Of a DNA stretch of 64,000 bases, positions 1 to 12,316 are shown in pieces. The notes beneath the pieces are model-generated. The model worked only from the letters and a program-made list of their open reading frames with translations. It ran no database searches and was not told where the DNA came from. Within the stretch, counting starts at the first letter, position 1, and each line of letters starts with the position of its first letter. The position numbers were made by a program, and so were the translations under genes. The stretch covers positions 66,340,212-66,404,211 of the forward strand of contig CM069870.1 in NCBI GenBank assembly GCA_036172665.1, given 5' to 3'. This DNA is from Prosopocoilus inquinatus. Its lineage: Eukaryota; Arthropoda; Insecta; Coleoptera; Lucanidae.

Positions 1-884
1 AACCTTCGACCTAAACTAAAAATTATAAAAAAAAAAATTGTTGAAAATCCTTTTTGATTGCACCGAAACGATTTGTAGCAATTTTTTTTAAACTTTCATT
101 ATACTTTGACAGCAAACATGACCGCCTTGCATGGGGTGACTTATTATGCAGCAAACCCGCTTCAATTTGTCAATCCTTATGCAATGTTAGGTCAAAAAGC
201 GATCGTAGGGTGTCACTGTTTTATCTATTCATTACTAAAAATTATTAGTTGCCCTAGGAGTACAAAACTCAACGAAAGAAAAACTCAATTGGAAATTAAA
301 TCCAACACAATCCAGAAACGCAAGAAAATTAAAAAAATAACCTGAAAATTATCTTTTTTATTTAAAAAAAAGAATAGTGCTTTTTAATTACAAAAAAAAA
401 ACATAGTTAATAGATTGTTAAAGCTTAAAACAATGTGTCGTTATAAGAGATATTCCTTCCGTTACCAATTATTCACTTCAACATTAGTCAAAATTACGCG
501 AGATCGACCATAGCCAAGTGCAGAATGACTCACGAAAATATACCTACCCGGGGGAATTATGCATAAATGCAAGCGACTTCAAAAGGAGCCGCATACAGCT
601 TCAGGTGAGACGTTTCAAGAGACGCAAATATTTACTGCCGATCGGTTCCTGATTAGTTCTCTGATTATGATTACGTTACGATCAATCGGGTGACCGCTAA
701 AAACGTGCCAAGTGCTGTAAAATAATCGATATTTTCGGTTTCTTGAATTCATTGTCGCCGGGAAAATGTAACGAAAGGCTACAGATGAGTCATCGGGCTA
801 ATGTAGACAAGGATTGCATTATTTCGAGTGCACTGCAAGACCGACTATGCTAAGTACAGAGTGACTAACTGCAAGCGATGGACA
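1..884. other. Non-coding, no gene seen
   Basis: AT-rich sequence with only short random ORFs. Bases 180-206 (GCAATGTTAGGTCAAAAAGC and following) recur almost exactly near 34730, so part of this is an old dispersed repeat. Two weakly similar direct segments lie at about 509-540 and 834-868. No splice-linked coding potential was seen. Confidence 0.5.
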
Positions 885-1208
885 CTTGGGGTATGAACAT
901 ACCATATGAAGATACCTCACTGTTCACCCTCGATGTTTAGGTCGTACCTAAGGGTACGAACATGTCGAAGATGCCTCGTTGTTCACCCTCGATGATTAGG
1001 TCGGGCTCGATACTGCGATATCACCTCGATGTAAAACAAACGTACAGTTTTAAATAGAAGGGTTCATATCGAAGATGAATGGTAGCGCACATCTTCGACA
1101 TGTACGACTTCATTTAAGTCTATGCATTTGTTTTATATCGAGCTGTCGAGCGCGACCTAAACATCGAGGCTGAACAGTGAGGTATCTTCGGCATGTTCAT
1201 ACCCTAAG
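885..1208. mobile_element. Foldback (palindromic) element
   Basis: The left arm beginning CTTGGGGTATGAACAT at 885 is the reverse complement, with few mismatches, of the right arm ending GTTCATACCCTAAG at 1208. The arms are about 70 bp and include the GATACCTCACTGTTCA segment. Inside the left half, the block at about 897-945 is partly repeated at about 956-1000. There is no coding capacity, so this looks like a non-autonomous foldback element. No clear target-site duplication was found. Confidence 0.7.
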
Positions 1209-1209
1209 G

Positions 1210-1411
1210 GGCGTTCGCACGAGTGTTTTCGAAAACGTTCAAGCGGTCGCTTTTCCTAACGTCGTAAATAGAACTTCTCGGTTTAAATAGATGCGTTCGT
1301 ACTAAAGCGTTTTTTTCTGTGTGAACATAACTATTAAATCTGATATTTTCTATTCGGGGCGCTAGAAAAAGCGAGCGCTTGAATGTTTTAGGAAACGTTG
1401 GTGCGAACGCC
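1210..1411. mobile_element. MITE with GGCGTTCGCAC inverted ends
   Basis: Terminal inverted repeats of about 50 bp start GGCGTTCGCAC at 1210 and end GTGCGAACGCC at 1411. Matching subterminal blocks are CGTTCAAGCGGTCGCTTTTC on the left and GAGCGCTTGAATG on the right. It is 202 bp, non-coding, and abuts the foldback element before it. The family is not recognised. Confidence 0.7.
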
Positions 1412-1789
1412 GTCTTAAACGTGTAAATTCGACCACGAAATGCAGTACAATTCTACACAAAAAAAATTCATTTGTTTTGATGCCTGGAACATCCCGATTT
1501 TTTGTCTAGAATTTTAATATCTCACAAATTGGAATTAAATTATTAAAAATTTATCAAAATGTCAAAATTGAATTAAAATTAATTAATCCAGTCCTGTTGG
1601 ATTGAGTTGGTCTTAGGATAGGTTCAAATAAATTCAAACGAAGAAGACAACAAATTGAGTTAAACAAATCTGTATAAATTAGAAAGAAAAGAATGTGAAA
1701 TAAAAAAAGTAAAAAATAAATCTAAAATCTTCAAGGTAACTATAACCCAGTGAATCATTTTCAATTGACAAAAGAGCTAAGGTAGAACA

Positions 1790-2110
1790 GTTTTTGTTAC
1801 TGAAATAAACTTGTTTACAAGCTTTAACTTAAATTCTAGGGAAAGGCGCAATATTATCGTAGACCGTACAATCTAGTCCTCATACAACAAGGAATAAGAG
1901 CAGGTCGGAAATATTGTTTCTCTTAAAGTGCGATTTATTAAGGGAGTATTTATTAAAGAGATCTGTTTGCTCGTAAAGAAAATTTTTATTTTTCTTTTTG
2001 ACTGAATACGCTCTCTGTTCTTTTTATACGTACATGCATATATTTCAAGAGTTACATGACAGTAGATTTTATTCAGATTTTCGACCTCATTCGATCTCAT
2101 TCCACACGCA
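1790..2110. repeat. Dispersed repeat, copy 1 of 3
   Basis: Shares blocks with 6595-6840 and 33836-34140: TTTACAAGC..TTAAATTCTA, then AAATCTAGTCCTCATACAAC, then an AATAAGAG..GGTC segment followed by ATTGTTTCTCTTAA, then CATGCATATAT and AGATTTTCGA. The order of the shared blocks is the same in all three. No ORF is conserved between copies. It ends next to a short (TTTAC)n run at about 2112-2136. The family is not recognised. Confidence 0.6.
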
Positions 2111-2111
2111 C

Positions 2112-2136
2112 TTACTTTACTTTACTTTACTTTATT
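2112..2136. repeat. (TTTAC)n microsatellite
   Basis: Four to five units of ACTTT/TTTAC in a row, directly visible. Confidence 0.8.
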
Positions 2137-2464
2137 ATTATTAGCCCTCTAACATACAAAGTATATATGTAGGACAAGTCAAGTTACTTTTGACACAGCC
2201 TGTACATAATTGCGGGAACAAACTTTAGTTGCGCACTGACATACATACATGTAGTATACTCATAGATGTACACAAATGGCACTTCCAATAATTATTCCGA
2301 CCACCTGACCAGACATCAACTCTATTCGTGTAGGCGAAGGGCACTAAAACTAATTTGTACGCAAATGGCACGTATCCAGATTGGACGATACCCTTGCACC
2401 CAGGGTTTTTTCCTTTAAAAATAAACTATCTGCTTATGATAATAAGTAACGATTCAAAATTACA

Positions 2465-2585
2465 CGTAGCGTCGGGCCCAGAGCGCTTCCTTGCGGAACT
2501 CCGAAGTACAAATTCGTAAATTCTGTGTGACGTCGAGACGGGAAAAGTCTGTTTAATAAGTATAATCGAAGTAAAAAGTTAAAAG
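2465..2585 (-). pseudogene. Non-LTR reverse-transcriptase remnant (GVPQGS motif)
   Basis: On the minus strand a short open stretch reads LYFGVPQGSALGP. This contains the GVPQGS(x)LGP signature found just before the catalytic YADD/FADD box in non-LTR retrotransposon reverse transcriptases. It is preceded in frame by a plausible LNRLFPSRRHTEFTN segment. The reading is lost a few codons later and no YADD follows. I take this as a decayed fragment; the clade cannot be told. Confidence 0.55.
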
Positions 2586-3374
2586 GGGATGTGACGCAGC
2601 ATTTTTCTGCTTAGTTTGAATAATACGTCGAGTGCCTACATGCGACGTCAAGATTTTTCACTTGATGAACTCAACTATTCCTTACAGACATCTGTCTCCA
2701 AACTGATGGTGTGGTCGTAAAAGTTTCCTTTCCGTTAAGTCTTTGCGTCAGAAGTTTTTCCAGATATGTACTGACCTAATTTCAACAGTATTGAGAAGGC
2801 CCTAGCTAGAGTATCACAGCAATTTATATCTTCCATTGTGGAAAGGACTGCTTGAAAATTCATAGTTTTGCAAAAGTACTTTTACTCGATGTATTTTGGA
2901 TTTTGAAGTTTTTTCAGCTTTTAATTTAATTAATGTCATAAGCAGATCCATTTGTCGAGTTTCTTACAATGTTGTAGCCCTAACTTCTTGGTAAAAGAAA
3001 ATTACGTAAGCCGTGAGGTTTTAATGCCCTAAAATTTTCCTAAAGGATTTGTTTACACTCTCCTTGAAACCGAACAAAGAGTAAGTAGGTGATGCGGTTT
3101 AATGAGGTCGATTTGAAATGAGTCACGGATTCGCGTTTTAGCTCCGATCATTAAATAATTTTGCTTTCATCCGTGTGGCACGTACCACATACGTTTTACA
3201 GTGAAAACAGTACAAAAAAAAACGTCAGCTTATTATTTTTCCCGTATTATTAACAACGCTACGTTAAAATACGAAATAACTATGTATGTATGAAATTATT
3301 ATTATTTTTTTTAATGTTGACCTTATTTTTTTTACCTACACGCATACATATAAGAACACCCACATCCTGCACTC

Positions 3375-3514
3375 TCCTGTATGTACATACAACGACGCTC
3401 AACTTAATCGATAACATTTGACAATTTCATAGCCCTTACGCCAATTGTTTCTAAAGGTGTGGTTCAACATGCAGGAGTATCATTTAAATTGAGCGTCGTA
3501 GTACGTACAGGCGT
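3375..3514. mobile_element. Small inverted-repeat element
   Basis: The segment ending ACGACGCTCAACTTAA near 3414 is complemented by TTAAATTGAGCGTCGT at about 3484-3499, flanked by TGTACATACA / AGTACGTACAG. It is non-coding and hairpin-forming, with a loop of about 70 bp. Likely a MITE; the exact ends are uncertain. Confidence 0.5.
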
Positions 3515-6500
3515 CGTTATGTACTATCGTAGCATTTCAAACAGTATATCACAGCTATCCTCTCTCAATAGTTATAAAAACGAAGAAATTGTGTGCATAA
3601 TTTTAATCCTGCATATGATATCATAGTATATTCGGCTATTTTCAATAAGAGCTGCGAGAATCGATTTAGTTGGACGCCATTGTACGTAGCGTCATTCCGC
3701 AAGCAGTGTTATTTTTAATAGCATCTGTTATGCAATCAGATATGTAGGATCCTTAACATCGATTTGATAACATTTACACAACCGTCTCGACCGAATTTTC
3801 TGCACATTAAAATGTCAAACACGAACGCGTTAATTGCTTGTTTTCAATCCGAATTGTTATCGTCGTTTAGTAGCTGTTGAACTTTCTAATTATCGTCCCT
3901 ATTTAGGAACAAATTCGCAAATAGACAGTCCACACACGTTTCCTTGGCATCTAAAGACGTCCGTTATTTATTTATTCTATTCCTTTCACCGAGCACTGAC
4001 AATCAATTTTGATTCTCGTTGAATTTGACTAATTTTGATTCATTTTTGTTTATTATCAGTGACTTCTGCTTGTTGCTAACGAAAGATTTGTAATCTTAAT
4101 TAAAAAGAAATTGAACACATTCTTAGACACCTACATACTCTTTTTTCTATCGATACGAGGTGTGGTACAAAAGTCTTTAAAGGATTAAAGCACTTTAGGC
4201 TTGTTCTGATTCTTCTAAGGACAGTTCTTGGGAGGACTTGAATAAGCCTTTTATTATTTATTTTTCGTTTGAGTTTTGTGATTAAATTTGCGAAAAACTT
4301 CCAATGAAGCTTAAACTTGTCTGCAAAACTTGAATGATTTCAAAATTTAACAAAATAAAGGAATTTATTCCGAATATAAACGCATATGGAAAATTAAAGT
4401 ACATATCAAACGTCAGTGAAAACATTAATTTATTTATTTTTTATCCTCGTCTTGGGCGTATTTTTTTAAAAGAATTTGTAGATATCAGATGTCAATTTCA
4501 TTTTTGATTTTTTTTCCTTGTGATCTTTTTTCTGTAAATAAATAAGCAAATAAAAAATTATTGCAAAGCGGCACATCCAATCATTGTTGGTCACACTGTA
4601 TAATAAAAATGTAGCCAAAGAAATTTGACATTACTATTTTTAATTTTATTTCAGTTTTTTTGCCAAGTAAAACAAGACTATGATACTTAATAGCTCTTCG
4701 CTATATTGTTAAAAGTTAACAAAATCTGTCAAATTTTTAGGTTAGGAAAGTACACGACAGGCGCTAAGCGGAGAACGCTTGAACTACACTTTCGTCCAGG
4801 TCAGTTAGAAGTTGCTATTCAATTATAGGGCTGTGAATTAGAGAAGTACTATCAATTATTATGGAAAAATACAGACGATCTGACGAGTTTGATACTTTTA
4901 CTTGTATGTAAAACTCATTAATAAAAATATAAAATTTTCTTTAACAATTCAAGTATACTCCTTTCAATTAGCACTTGTTGATGGCTTCAGTAACCTAAAA
5001 TTTTGACAAATCCTGTAATTTATCATCTTAGGATTAATCTTGTTAACAAAAACTTTTTTGGTTTCCAAACAATACAGGGCAGGCGCCGACGGCAACTTAA
5101 ACACCGAGTTGCTTTGCAAACCCTGCAACTCTCAAACCTACGCCACTGATCACCCTGCATTTTCAGCACTATATTGATTAAGATCAAAATAATACTCCGG
5201 ATAAGTTTTTAACCCATAAAGAACCGGTTTCATAGAGGTGGCTTTAGTAGTTGCGTGAAATTTTTGCGGGCCCCTTGGGGCAAGGGTCGTTTTTTGCAGT
5301 GTAAAGAGCAGAAAATACTAAATATACTTAAAAAATTAGGTAATATAATTTTAAGTGACCTTCTCCGATTTTTAAAATACGTCGTTTTTAAAAGTGTGAA
5401 AAACGTAAAAATGTGACTATGGAAACGAAATTGTGAAACTGAAATAAAAATAAGATTGAAATAAAAAGGTAACTGCAAAAGAAAGATACATAAGAAAAGA
5501 AAAAAAAGACTCTTAATTGATAATCAAAATAGAAATAAAATATCGTCCAATCTAATAAAACAAAATCAAAAGAAAATCGTGCATAAGTTAAATTGATATA
5601 AATGTTGACAACCAAAAATTTAACCTGTAAATATTAAAGATTAAAATGTAAAATGAAATAAACCGAAACTGAGGAAACGAAAAAAACAAGAAAAATCATA
5701 CAATTGATAATTAAAAAAATCAAAAATCGTATGAAATAAAGTGAAACGAAAGAAAAAACCAAATATGACAGACGAAAATAAAAATCATATAAGAAAAGTA
5801 AACTAAAGTAAACCGTTTCAGAAATACTAATTTATTATTTTTTATAATTTTAAAGTTCAGCTAATCATTTCTCCGTCCATCTAATAATAATCAGTTCAAC
5901 AATAAAAAGAAAACTAATAAAGCAAACTGTTTTTCAAGAATGCGACGTATTTTTTGTGATTATTCAAAATTTTAGATATCTATCAGCAGTGCTAGTGTAT
6001 TTTCACATAACGAAAATTACCTTGACCATTTTCATCTACCATACTCGCTTTCCGTTTTTACAATAGGAATAGTTTCTGCTCTTGCAATACAAATCTGCAG
6101 CTATTAGTGCGATAATTAAAAAATAATGTCACTCATTTTCAACACAGTTACAACACTAGAGTACGAAGATGTTTAATTACTTTAGCAAAAATCTAACGAA
6201 GATTAGATACTCGTTTTTAACATAATTGTTATTGTCTATTATAAAGAAACAAACGTTCTTACTTATCGCACGTTGCAAATACAAATAAACATGTCGATGT
6301 CCGCAAGTCGGATTCATATTCGTATACAATAAGACCTTGACCGAGTTCTTGTAAACGTAAATAAAAAGTTTTATTGCGGTTTATCCCTTTTATCGGAATA
6401 AATTGCTGAAACAAGTCGTAAACCAAGCAGGTTTCAAAGCAAAGGGACTGCGCTCGCTTGTGATAGGTCAGCTTTTCATTTTTGGCCAAAAAATTTCAGA

Positions 6501-6594
6501 TTTGGAAAATTCATCTCTTATGTAACGAGGAACTTACAGTTTCATTTAAAGACAGAGGTTTTGAGACACTCTGTATAGAACAAAAACAATATAT
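3515..6594. other. Non-coding AT-rich stretch, no gene seen
   Basis: Only short, low-complexity ORFs are present. The block near 5240-5345 (AGTTGCGTG..GGGCCCCTTGGGG..AAATACTAAATA) resembles 32550-32700, so some of it is dispersed repeat. A possible mariner-type end (GAGACACTCTGTATAG) sits near 6563-6578. No exon with credible protein similarity was recognised. Confidence 0.45.
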
Positions 6595-6840
6595 TAACAT
6601 ATTTGAAAGTAGAATGCCATTATTTACAAGCAACTTAAATTCTAAGGAGAGGTAAAAATTTTTGAAGGCCATAAAATCTAGTCTTCATACAACAGATGTT
6701 ATTCGTTAAATAAGAGCTGATCGAAAATGTTTCTGTAAAAGTAAGATTTTTTAATTTGTCTTTTTAAATGAATAATACAGATCCGCAAATATTTTCGTAT
6801 TTACATGAAAGTAAATTTTAAGCAGTTATTCAATAATCTA
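6595..6840. repeat. Dispersed repeat, copy 2 of 3
   Basis: Carries the block order seen at 1790-2110 and 33836-34140: ATTTACAAGCAACTTAAATT, GGCCATAAAATCTAGTC, TTCATACAACAGATGTTATTC, then AATAAGAGCTGATCG and a GTTTCTGTAAAAGTAAGATT segment. Non-coding. Confidence 0.6.
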
Positions 6841-6879
6841 TAGAGTTCTCTTTAACTCTGCTTGCACAGCTCTTGTTTC

Positions 6880-8465
6880 TAGTGCTGTGAAAGTAACGAA
6901 AAAGTTTGTACTCGCATGTATTCGTTACTTTAGATTTCGGTACCTGTTACAAAGTATTCGTTACTAGTTACTTTCGTTACTATTGTACAATAAAATAATC
7001 AAATAACATGCATCAATATAATTTTCAACTTAAAGTCGCAATACCTAATCAGGTTACTTTTATAATAATTTTGTTTATTAAAAATACCTCAAAATTCAAT
7101 TACTACTTATAAGCGGTAGACGGTGCGTATAAGTATAAACAGTTGATCAGAGTTGCCAGAGTTTCCTTGCAAAATATAGCCAAACTTATTACAAAAAGTA
7201 GCCCAATTACGCCAAATTTCGAAATGTAAAGACATATTAATAATTGTATTTGGAGTACATTGTATTATTTGAAATATTAGCAGGAATAAATAAAAAAAAA
7301 TTGTAATAGTAAATAAATATTAAAAAAACAAAAACCAACTATTAATTAATATGGCAGTTGTCATGGAAAATTTCTTTTATGTTTGTGTTTTCTTTTTGTT
7401 AAAAATAGGAGCAGGAAGAATCAAAAGAAAATTCAAGCAAAGAACGAAGATATACGAACAATAAGACAAAGAAACAAACAAAAAAAAATTAACCAGCAAA
7501 AAATCAAAAACAAAAGTAAATTAATGAAACGGCAACAAAAGAAGATCGACAACACCAACAAGAACGAAAAATCAACAGTTTTCCAGACGAATTAAAAAGT
7601 TCGTGGACAATAAAAGCAAACGAAACAAAACAAAAGTAAATAACATGATTAAAAAAAATACGAAAGAAACGACGAAATACAGTGCATAAAACAAAAGAAG
7701 ATCGTCAAAATGAACTATTCTTTCTTGTTTTTGGTTTTGCTAAAAATAGAAGCAGAAATAAACAAAAGAAAAAACTAAAATAACCGGCAAAAACAATCAG
7801 AAGCAGAAGAGAAATGAAAGAAGCAACAACAAAATACAAGGCATGAAGCGAAAAAAAGAAAAGATCGACACCACCAAGCTGAAGAAAAAGTAAGTGTTTC
7901 ATCAAAAATTTCGTAGAAAATAAGAGTTAACGGAAAACCAAAGACGATCACAACTTTGATGGAGATAAAAGAAATGAAAAACGACGAACTACGAAAAAGG
8001 GCTAAAAACAGTTTTTCGGACAAATCAAAAAGTTCGTAGAAAATAAAAGCTAACGGTAAACAAACGACGATCACAACTGCGATGGACATAAAACAAATGA
8101 AAAACGATGAACTACGAAATACGGCTAATAAAATGTTGAGTGTCGTTATGTGAAGATAATAACAAAAGTGGCCCAAATCAGGCGACAGACGCCAAATAAG
8201 ATTTTTAAATGCCAAATATGTCAAAAATTTAACCGAAATGGCGGAATTCCGTCCAATCTGGCAACCCTGCAATTGACTAACAATCGATTAAAAACGTAAA
8301 CAACTTATAATTGTATAAATTACTAATAAAAACGTGTAAGTGAAATCGTGCGCTATGGTCGAGTAACGAGTAACGAAATGTTTTGACAAGTAACGAATCG
8401 GTAATTCGAGTCTCATGGTACACCCCTTACTCAGTAACGAATATATACGGTTTACAACAGCACTA
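6880..8465. mobile_element. Non-autonomous hAT-like element (outer)
   Basis: The ends are TAGTGCTGTGAAAG (6880) and the complement of TAGTGCTGTTGTAA (ending 8465). TAGNGCTGT-type ends are typical of hAT elements. Eight-base flanks CTTGTTTC (6872-6879) and CTTGCTGC (8466-8473) match at 6 of 8 positions, as expected for an aged 8-bp target duplication. Both subterminal regions are rich in GTAACGA/TCGTTAC motifs, which resemble the subterminal transposase-binding clusters of hAT elements. No transposase is present. A second element lies inside. Confidence 0.75.
7148..8269. mobile_element. Non-autonomous hAT-like element nested in the outer one
   Basis: The ends are CAGAGTTGCCAGAGTTTCC (7148) and the complement of CAGGGTTGCCAGATTGGAC (ending 8269). 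Flanking octamers CAGTTGAT (7140-7147) and CAATTGAC (8270-8277) match at 6 of 8, again fitting an 8-bp duplication. The interior is a decayed, A-rich run of CAAAAGAAGATCGACAAC-like units. It yields lysine-rich ORFs on + and a hydrophobic shadow on -, with no recognisable domain. Confidence 0.7.
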
Positions 8466-8584
8466 CTTGCTGCCGATAAATATTATAGAAGTACAAATTT
8501 AAATAGATAATTATTGTGATCTTAAGCCGTACCTACATATTTAGGTTTATTTATTTAATTCAAAAAAACGTCGAACTAGTCTGT

Positions 8585-8606
8585 TATCAATGTATGTATG
8601 TATGTA
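8585..8606. repeat. (ATGT)n microsatellite
   Basis: Short run of ATGTATGTATGTATGT ahead of the isocitrate dehydrogenase promoter region. Confidence 0.7.
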
Positions 8607-8965
8607 CTTACAAACAACATATTTAATAACGTTTTAAATCTTATCTCCTCTCATTTCACGCTTGCCTTGTAGAATTTTAACTCAATCATAAATTACACCT
8701 TAATTAATGATTTAATGCGTTCTAATTTTAGCAGAGGCAATTTTCTCTAGAACGTATCGATCGAACCAGTAAACTCGATTTTATTACCACTTCTATACAT
8801 ACAGGGAGGGAGAGTTATGTTGTTATGTCATAGCACAGTGTGGTTCGTTCTGCAAAGATAATCCGGTTCGAGCGAGAGGCGCGTTTGCGTTACGGTTTGT
8901 TTACGTCCCGCCGCCGTCTATCAACAAATTAAAGATAACGAACGTTAATCAGCCCCGCCTGACCT

Positions 8966-9001
8966 TATAAATTTACAGAGCGCGCTTGTCGGAGCCACAG
9001 T
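8966..9001 (+). promoter_or_regulatory. Probable core promoter of the isocitrate dehydrogenase gene
   Basis: TATAAAT at 8966-8972 is followed about 30 bp later by CCACAGTC (8995-9002), which contains an ACAGT initiator-like core. The start codon lies about 110 bp further on. The local rise in GC (8870-9100) fits a promoter/5' UTR. Inferred from spacing only; the transcription start is unproven. Confidence 0.45.
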
Positions 9002-9107
9002 CGCGAATCGAGAAGGACAAACAAAGCTCGTCCAGACCACTTCACTACTGCAGCAGAGCTCAAGCAACTGCATTCTTGTTTGCAACAAGCAGCGAAGAAG
9101 TAGAAGA

Positions 9108-9213
9108 ATGGCTTCCTCCAAGATGTTCAGCAGATTGAACGTCACTGTGAAAAGTGTCGCCAAGAATCACACCAAAATCCTCATCAACATTTCACCTACC
9201 TGCAACAGGAAAT
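9108..9213 (+). CDS. Isocitrate dehydrogenase exon 1 (mitochondrial presequence)
   Basis: Encodes residues 1-35 plus one base. The donor is AAAT|GTAAGTAC at 9214. The peptide has eight K/R, many S/T/N and no D/E. The alternative Met6 would still leave a targeting-like peptide; Met1 is chosen for its better context. Confidence 0.85.
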
Positions 9214-12200
9214 GTAAGTACTTTCTTTATATTATGCATTTTTATTTCTTTTTGTCTTTGTTTCGCCCTTATATTTATAAATATGTGCATTTGTTTTTTT
9301 TTATTGTTTTGCCGTACGAGTTTTCGGTTCAAAAACATGAAAGTTGCACACAAACGTTTGTAAATGATCTGTTTTTAATTAAATAAAAAATTAATTTAAA
9401 ATTACTCAAGGAGAAAAGGTGTTAAAATAAAGGCAAAGCCAAAAATCAATTTGAATTTACAGCTTTCGAAGAAGACAACTTTATTTATTGAAATTTCGAC
9501 TAACTAAGAAATCGAATAGTGTTTTTCAATTTTTTAATCGTTCAACAAAGAAATTAAATAAATAAATTTAAAAAAAAGTATGAAACAGAAAATTCGTACC
9601 TCTTCTAATAAATTAAACTGCTCGCAATTTCTTTAATCAATAAATAAACATGTGTAGGAAACCTGTTTGTAAACGATCTAAATTTGTTTATGTTTTCATC
9701 TTTAGCCTTTAACATTTTCATCCAAGAATCAAATCGCTGTAAAAAATTTTCCAAGTTATTATATTCGTCTTACTTTTCAATTATTTTTTTATTTATTCTT
9801 TCAATGAAGAAATCAAATTAGAAAAGCATAAATAAATAATTGGATAAAGAAACTGTTTGTTTTCAAATAAATTGAATTGTTTGCAATGTCTTTAAATGTG
9901 TTTACAAAACCTCCTGTTCGTAATTTGTTTATTTATATCATTGGCTTCGCTTTTAAAAATTTAATAATAATTCAAGAACCGAAAGACTGATCGTAATCTT
10001 GTGAGAAAAATTAAATTTTATTTTTTATCTATTTAACAAATTCCGACTCTGTGTATTTTTTTAAGTCGTCGGCTACTAAAGTTTAAACTTAATTTTAGTT
10101 TAAAAACATTGCGGAAGTCAGTTTAATTTACTCAATTTTCATAAATTTAATTATCGTTCATTTGGGCTTGAAACTCTTTGCCATTCAATTGAGAAACCAA
10201 AGTCGAAAAGATTCAGTTTTTTTAAATGTTTTTTTTTTCGTTTTAATTAAAAAAATACCCTTAATTTACTTCCTTTTCTTGCATATACTACATAATTGAT
10301 TTGAATTTATTTATATGTCATTTCTCGATTTAAATAATTTTTAATAATTTAATTGGCATCAATTCGAATAATTCAGAAGATTGCGGACTTTTTTATTAAA
10401 CCAATCTAATTTGAAATTCAGAACTGATTTTTTGATAATTTATCGAATAAACTTTTAATTGAATTCGAAAGGGATCGATTAAAAAAAATTCTGTTTTAAA
10501 CAAATTGAAACGCTCGTGTAATTTTTTATACTCACCATTTAATGTACGTTTCTCGATTGTTTTAACAAATTTTAATCAGAAACCCGTGATCTAAACTAAA
10601 TTTGAAAAATAACACATTTTTTTTTCTTTTTTTAAAAAAATATTTTAAAAAAATAAATAAAATAAATGTATTCGTTTTCTGTCCTAATTTTCCAGTACTA
10701 ATTTCTTTAGATCTAATTCAGTTTCTTTAATTTTAAATAAATTAAATTTGCGTTGTTATTTAATGACGAGAGAGAGACGCGATTGACGTCCAAGAAAAAA
10801 CGAAGCCACGTTTTTAAACTGAAATAAAAAATTCAATTTTACTCAAAACTGTTTAATAATAACTTTTCAAACAACCAACGAAAGCATAGGCAAGGAAAAA
10901 CAAATGACGATCGCACACAGGGGACGCTTAGTTTAAAAAAAAGAATTTTTTTTTGGATTGATCCTTCCACCTCCTCTCCCCCCTTTGTATATGCCATAGT
11001 ATCTACTTTTTTTTAAAAATATTCTGCTAGAGATATCACATTTTTCTTTTATTTTACAAATACGTATTCTCGTATTTAGTGCACAAATTTTTGCAATTAA
11101 TTATTATTATTTTTATTTCATTATTTAATTTACTATTATTATTTTTATTTCATTGATTAATTTATTATTATTATTATTATTTATATATCATTATTTCATT
11201 TATTATTATTTTATTCTCTTATTGTTTCATTTTGTTTTAGTTTGAATTTTTATTTTTATTTGTAGTTTTTTTGTTTATGTTCGACGTTTTCAGGGCGTTT
11301 GTAATTAAGTGTTACAAAACTGCTTTGAAATGAAGATTATTACTATTATATTATTATTATAATCTTCTTTTCACTGTGCAATTTTAAAAATTTAATACTT
11401 TTTTGTGTTTATATTTTTTTAAAATGATACGAATAAAAGGAGAGAGAAGAGATGGTATCGCACTATTTCTAACATTTTGAAAACCTAATTGAAAGACAGA
11501 GAGAGAGAGGGCGAGAGATTTATTAATAGATTAAATAAACGACGATCGTATTATTGAAAAAAAAAAAAAAATGGTGCAAGTAACGTTGCTGTGCCCCCTC
11601 CCCCCCCTCCTAGATTTTCTGGAAAATTTTTCTCCGAAATATGAAAGAAAAAGTTAAAAACAGAGATGAATTATTTCCAACATTTTGAAAAATTGTACAC
11701 GTCAAACTAAAAAAAAAAAACAAAAGACGATCGCATTCAATTTATTAAACAAATCGCAAAGGTTTTACAAGTCCCCCTTCCGCCGCCGTACATTTGAGGT
11801 GGTCGCATTTTTTTTTATCGCGAAGAAAACGTCGCGTTGTTTTTAAAATTTTGAAAATTTGAACGTGAAAAGGTTTATAAATAAAAAAATACAAAAAATC
11901 ATTTTGCCCTCCATCTATATTTGCTGTGAATTTTATTTTTCATACCTTTGCGACTTTTATACGAAAAAAAATGCAGAAGATACGAAACAAATAGAAATAC
12001 TTTTAAAAACGAGCTAAAAATGTAATTTATTAACTTACTTGACGTTTCGCAAATATAATTAGTTTTATTATTTGATAAAGCAAATAATTATATTTGCGAA
12101 ACGTCAAATAAGTTAATAAATTACATTTTTAGCTCGTTTTTAAAAGTATTTTTATTTGTTTCGTATTTTCTGCAATTCTCACGAGCAAGAACTATACGAG

Positions 12201-12273
12201 AAAAAAATCTTCATTTGATTATATCTCGCATTAAACATTTTTTTACATACTGTATTTTGTTATTTTTATCGTG

Positions 12274-12316
<43 letters not shown>

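Noticed and set aside
7775..8272. Minus-strand ORF of 165 aa rich in F, S and C
   Set aside because: Complement of decayed lysine-rich repeats inside a hAT-like element; low complexity with no family features.
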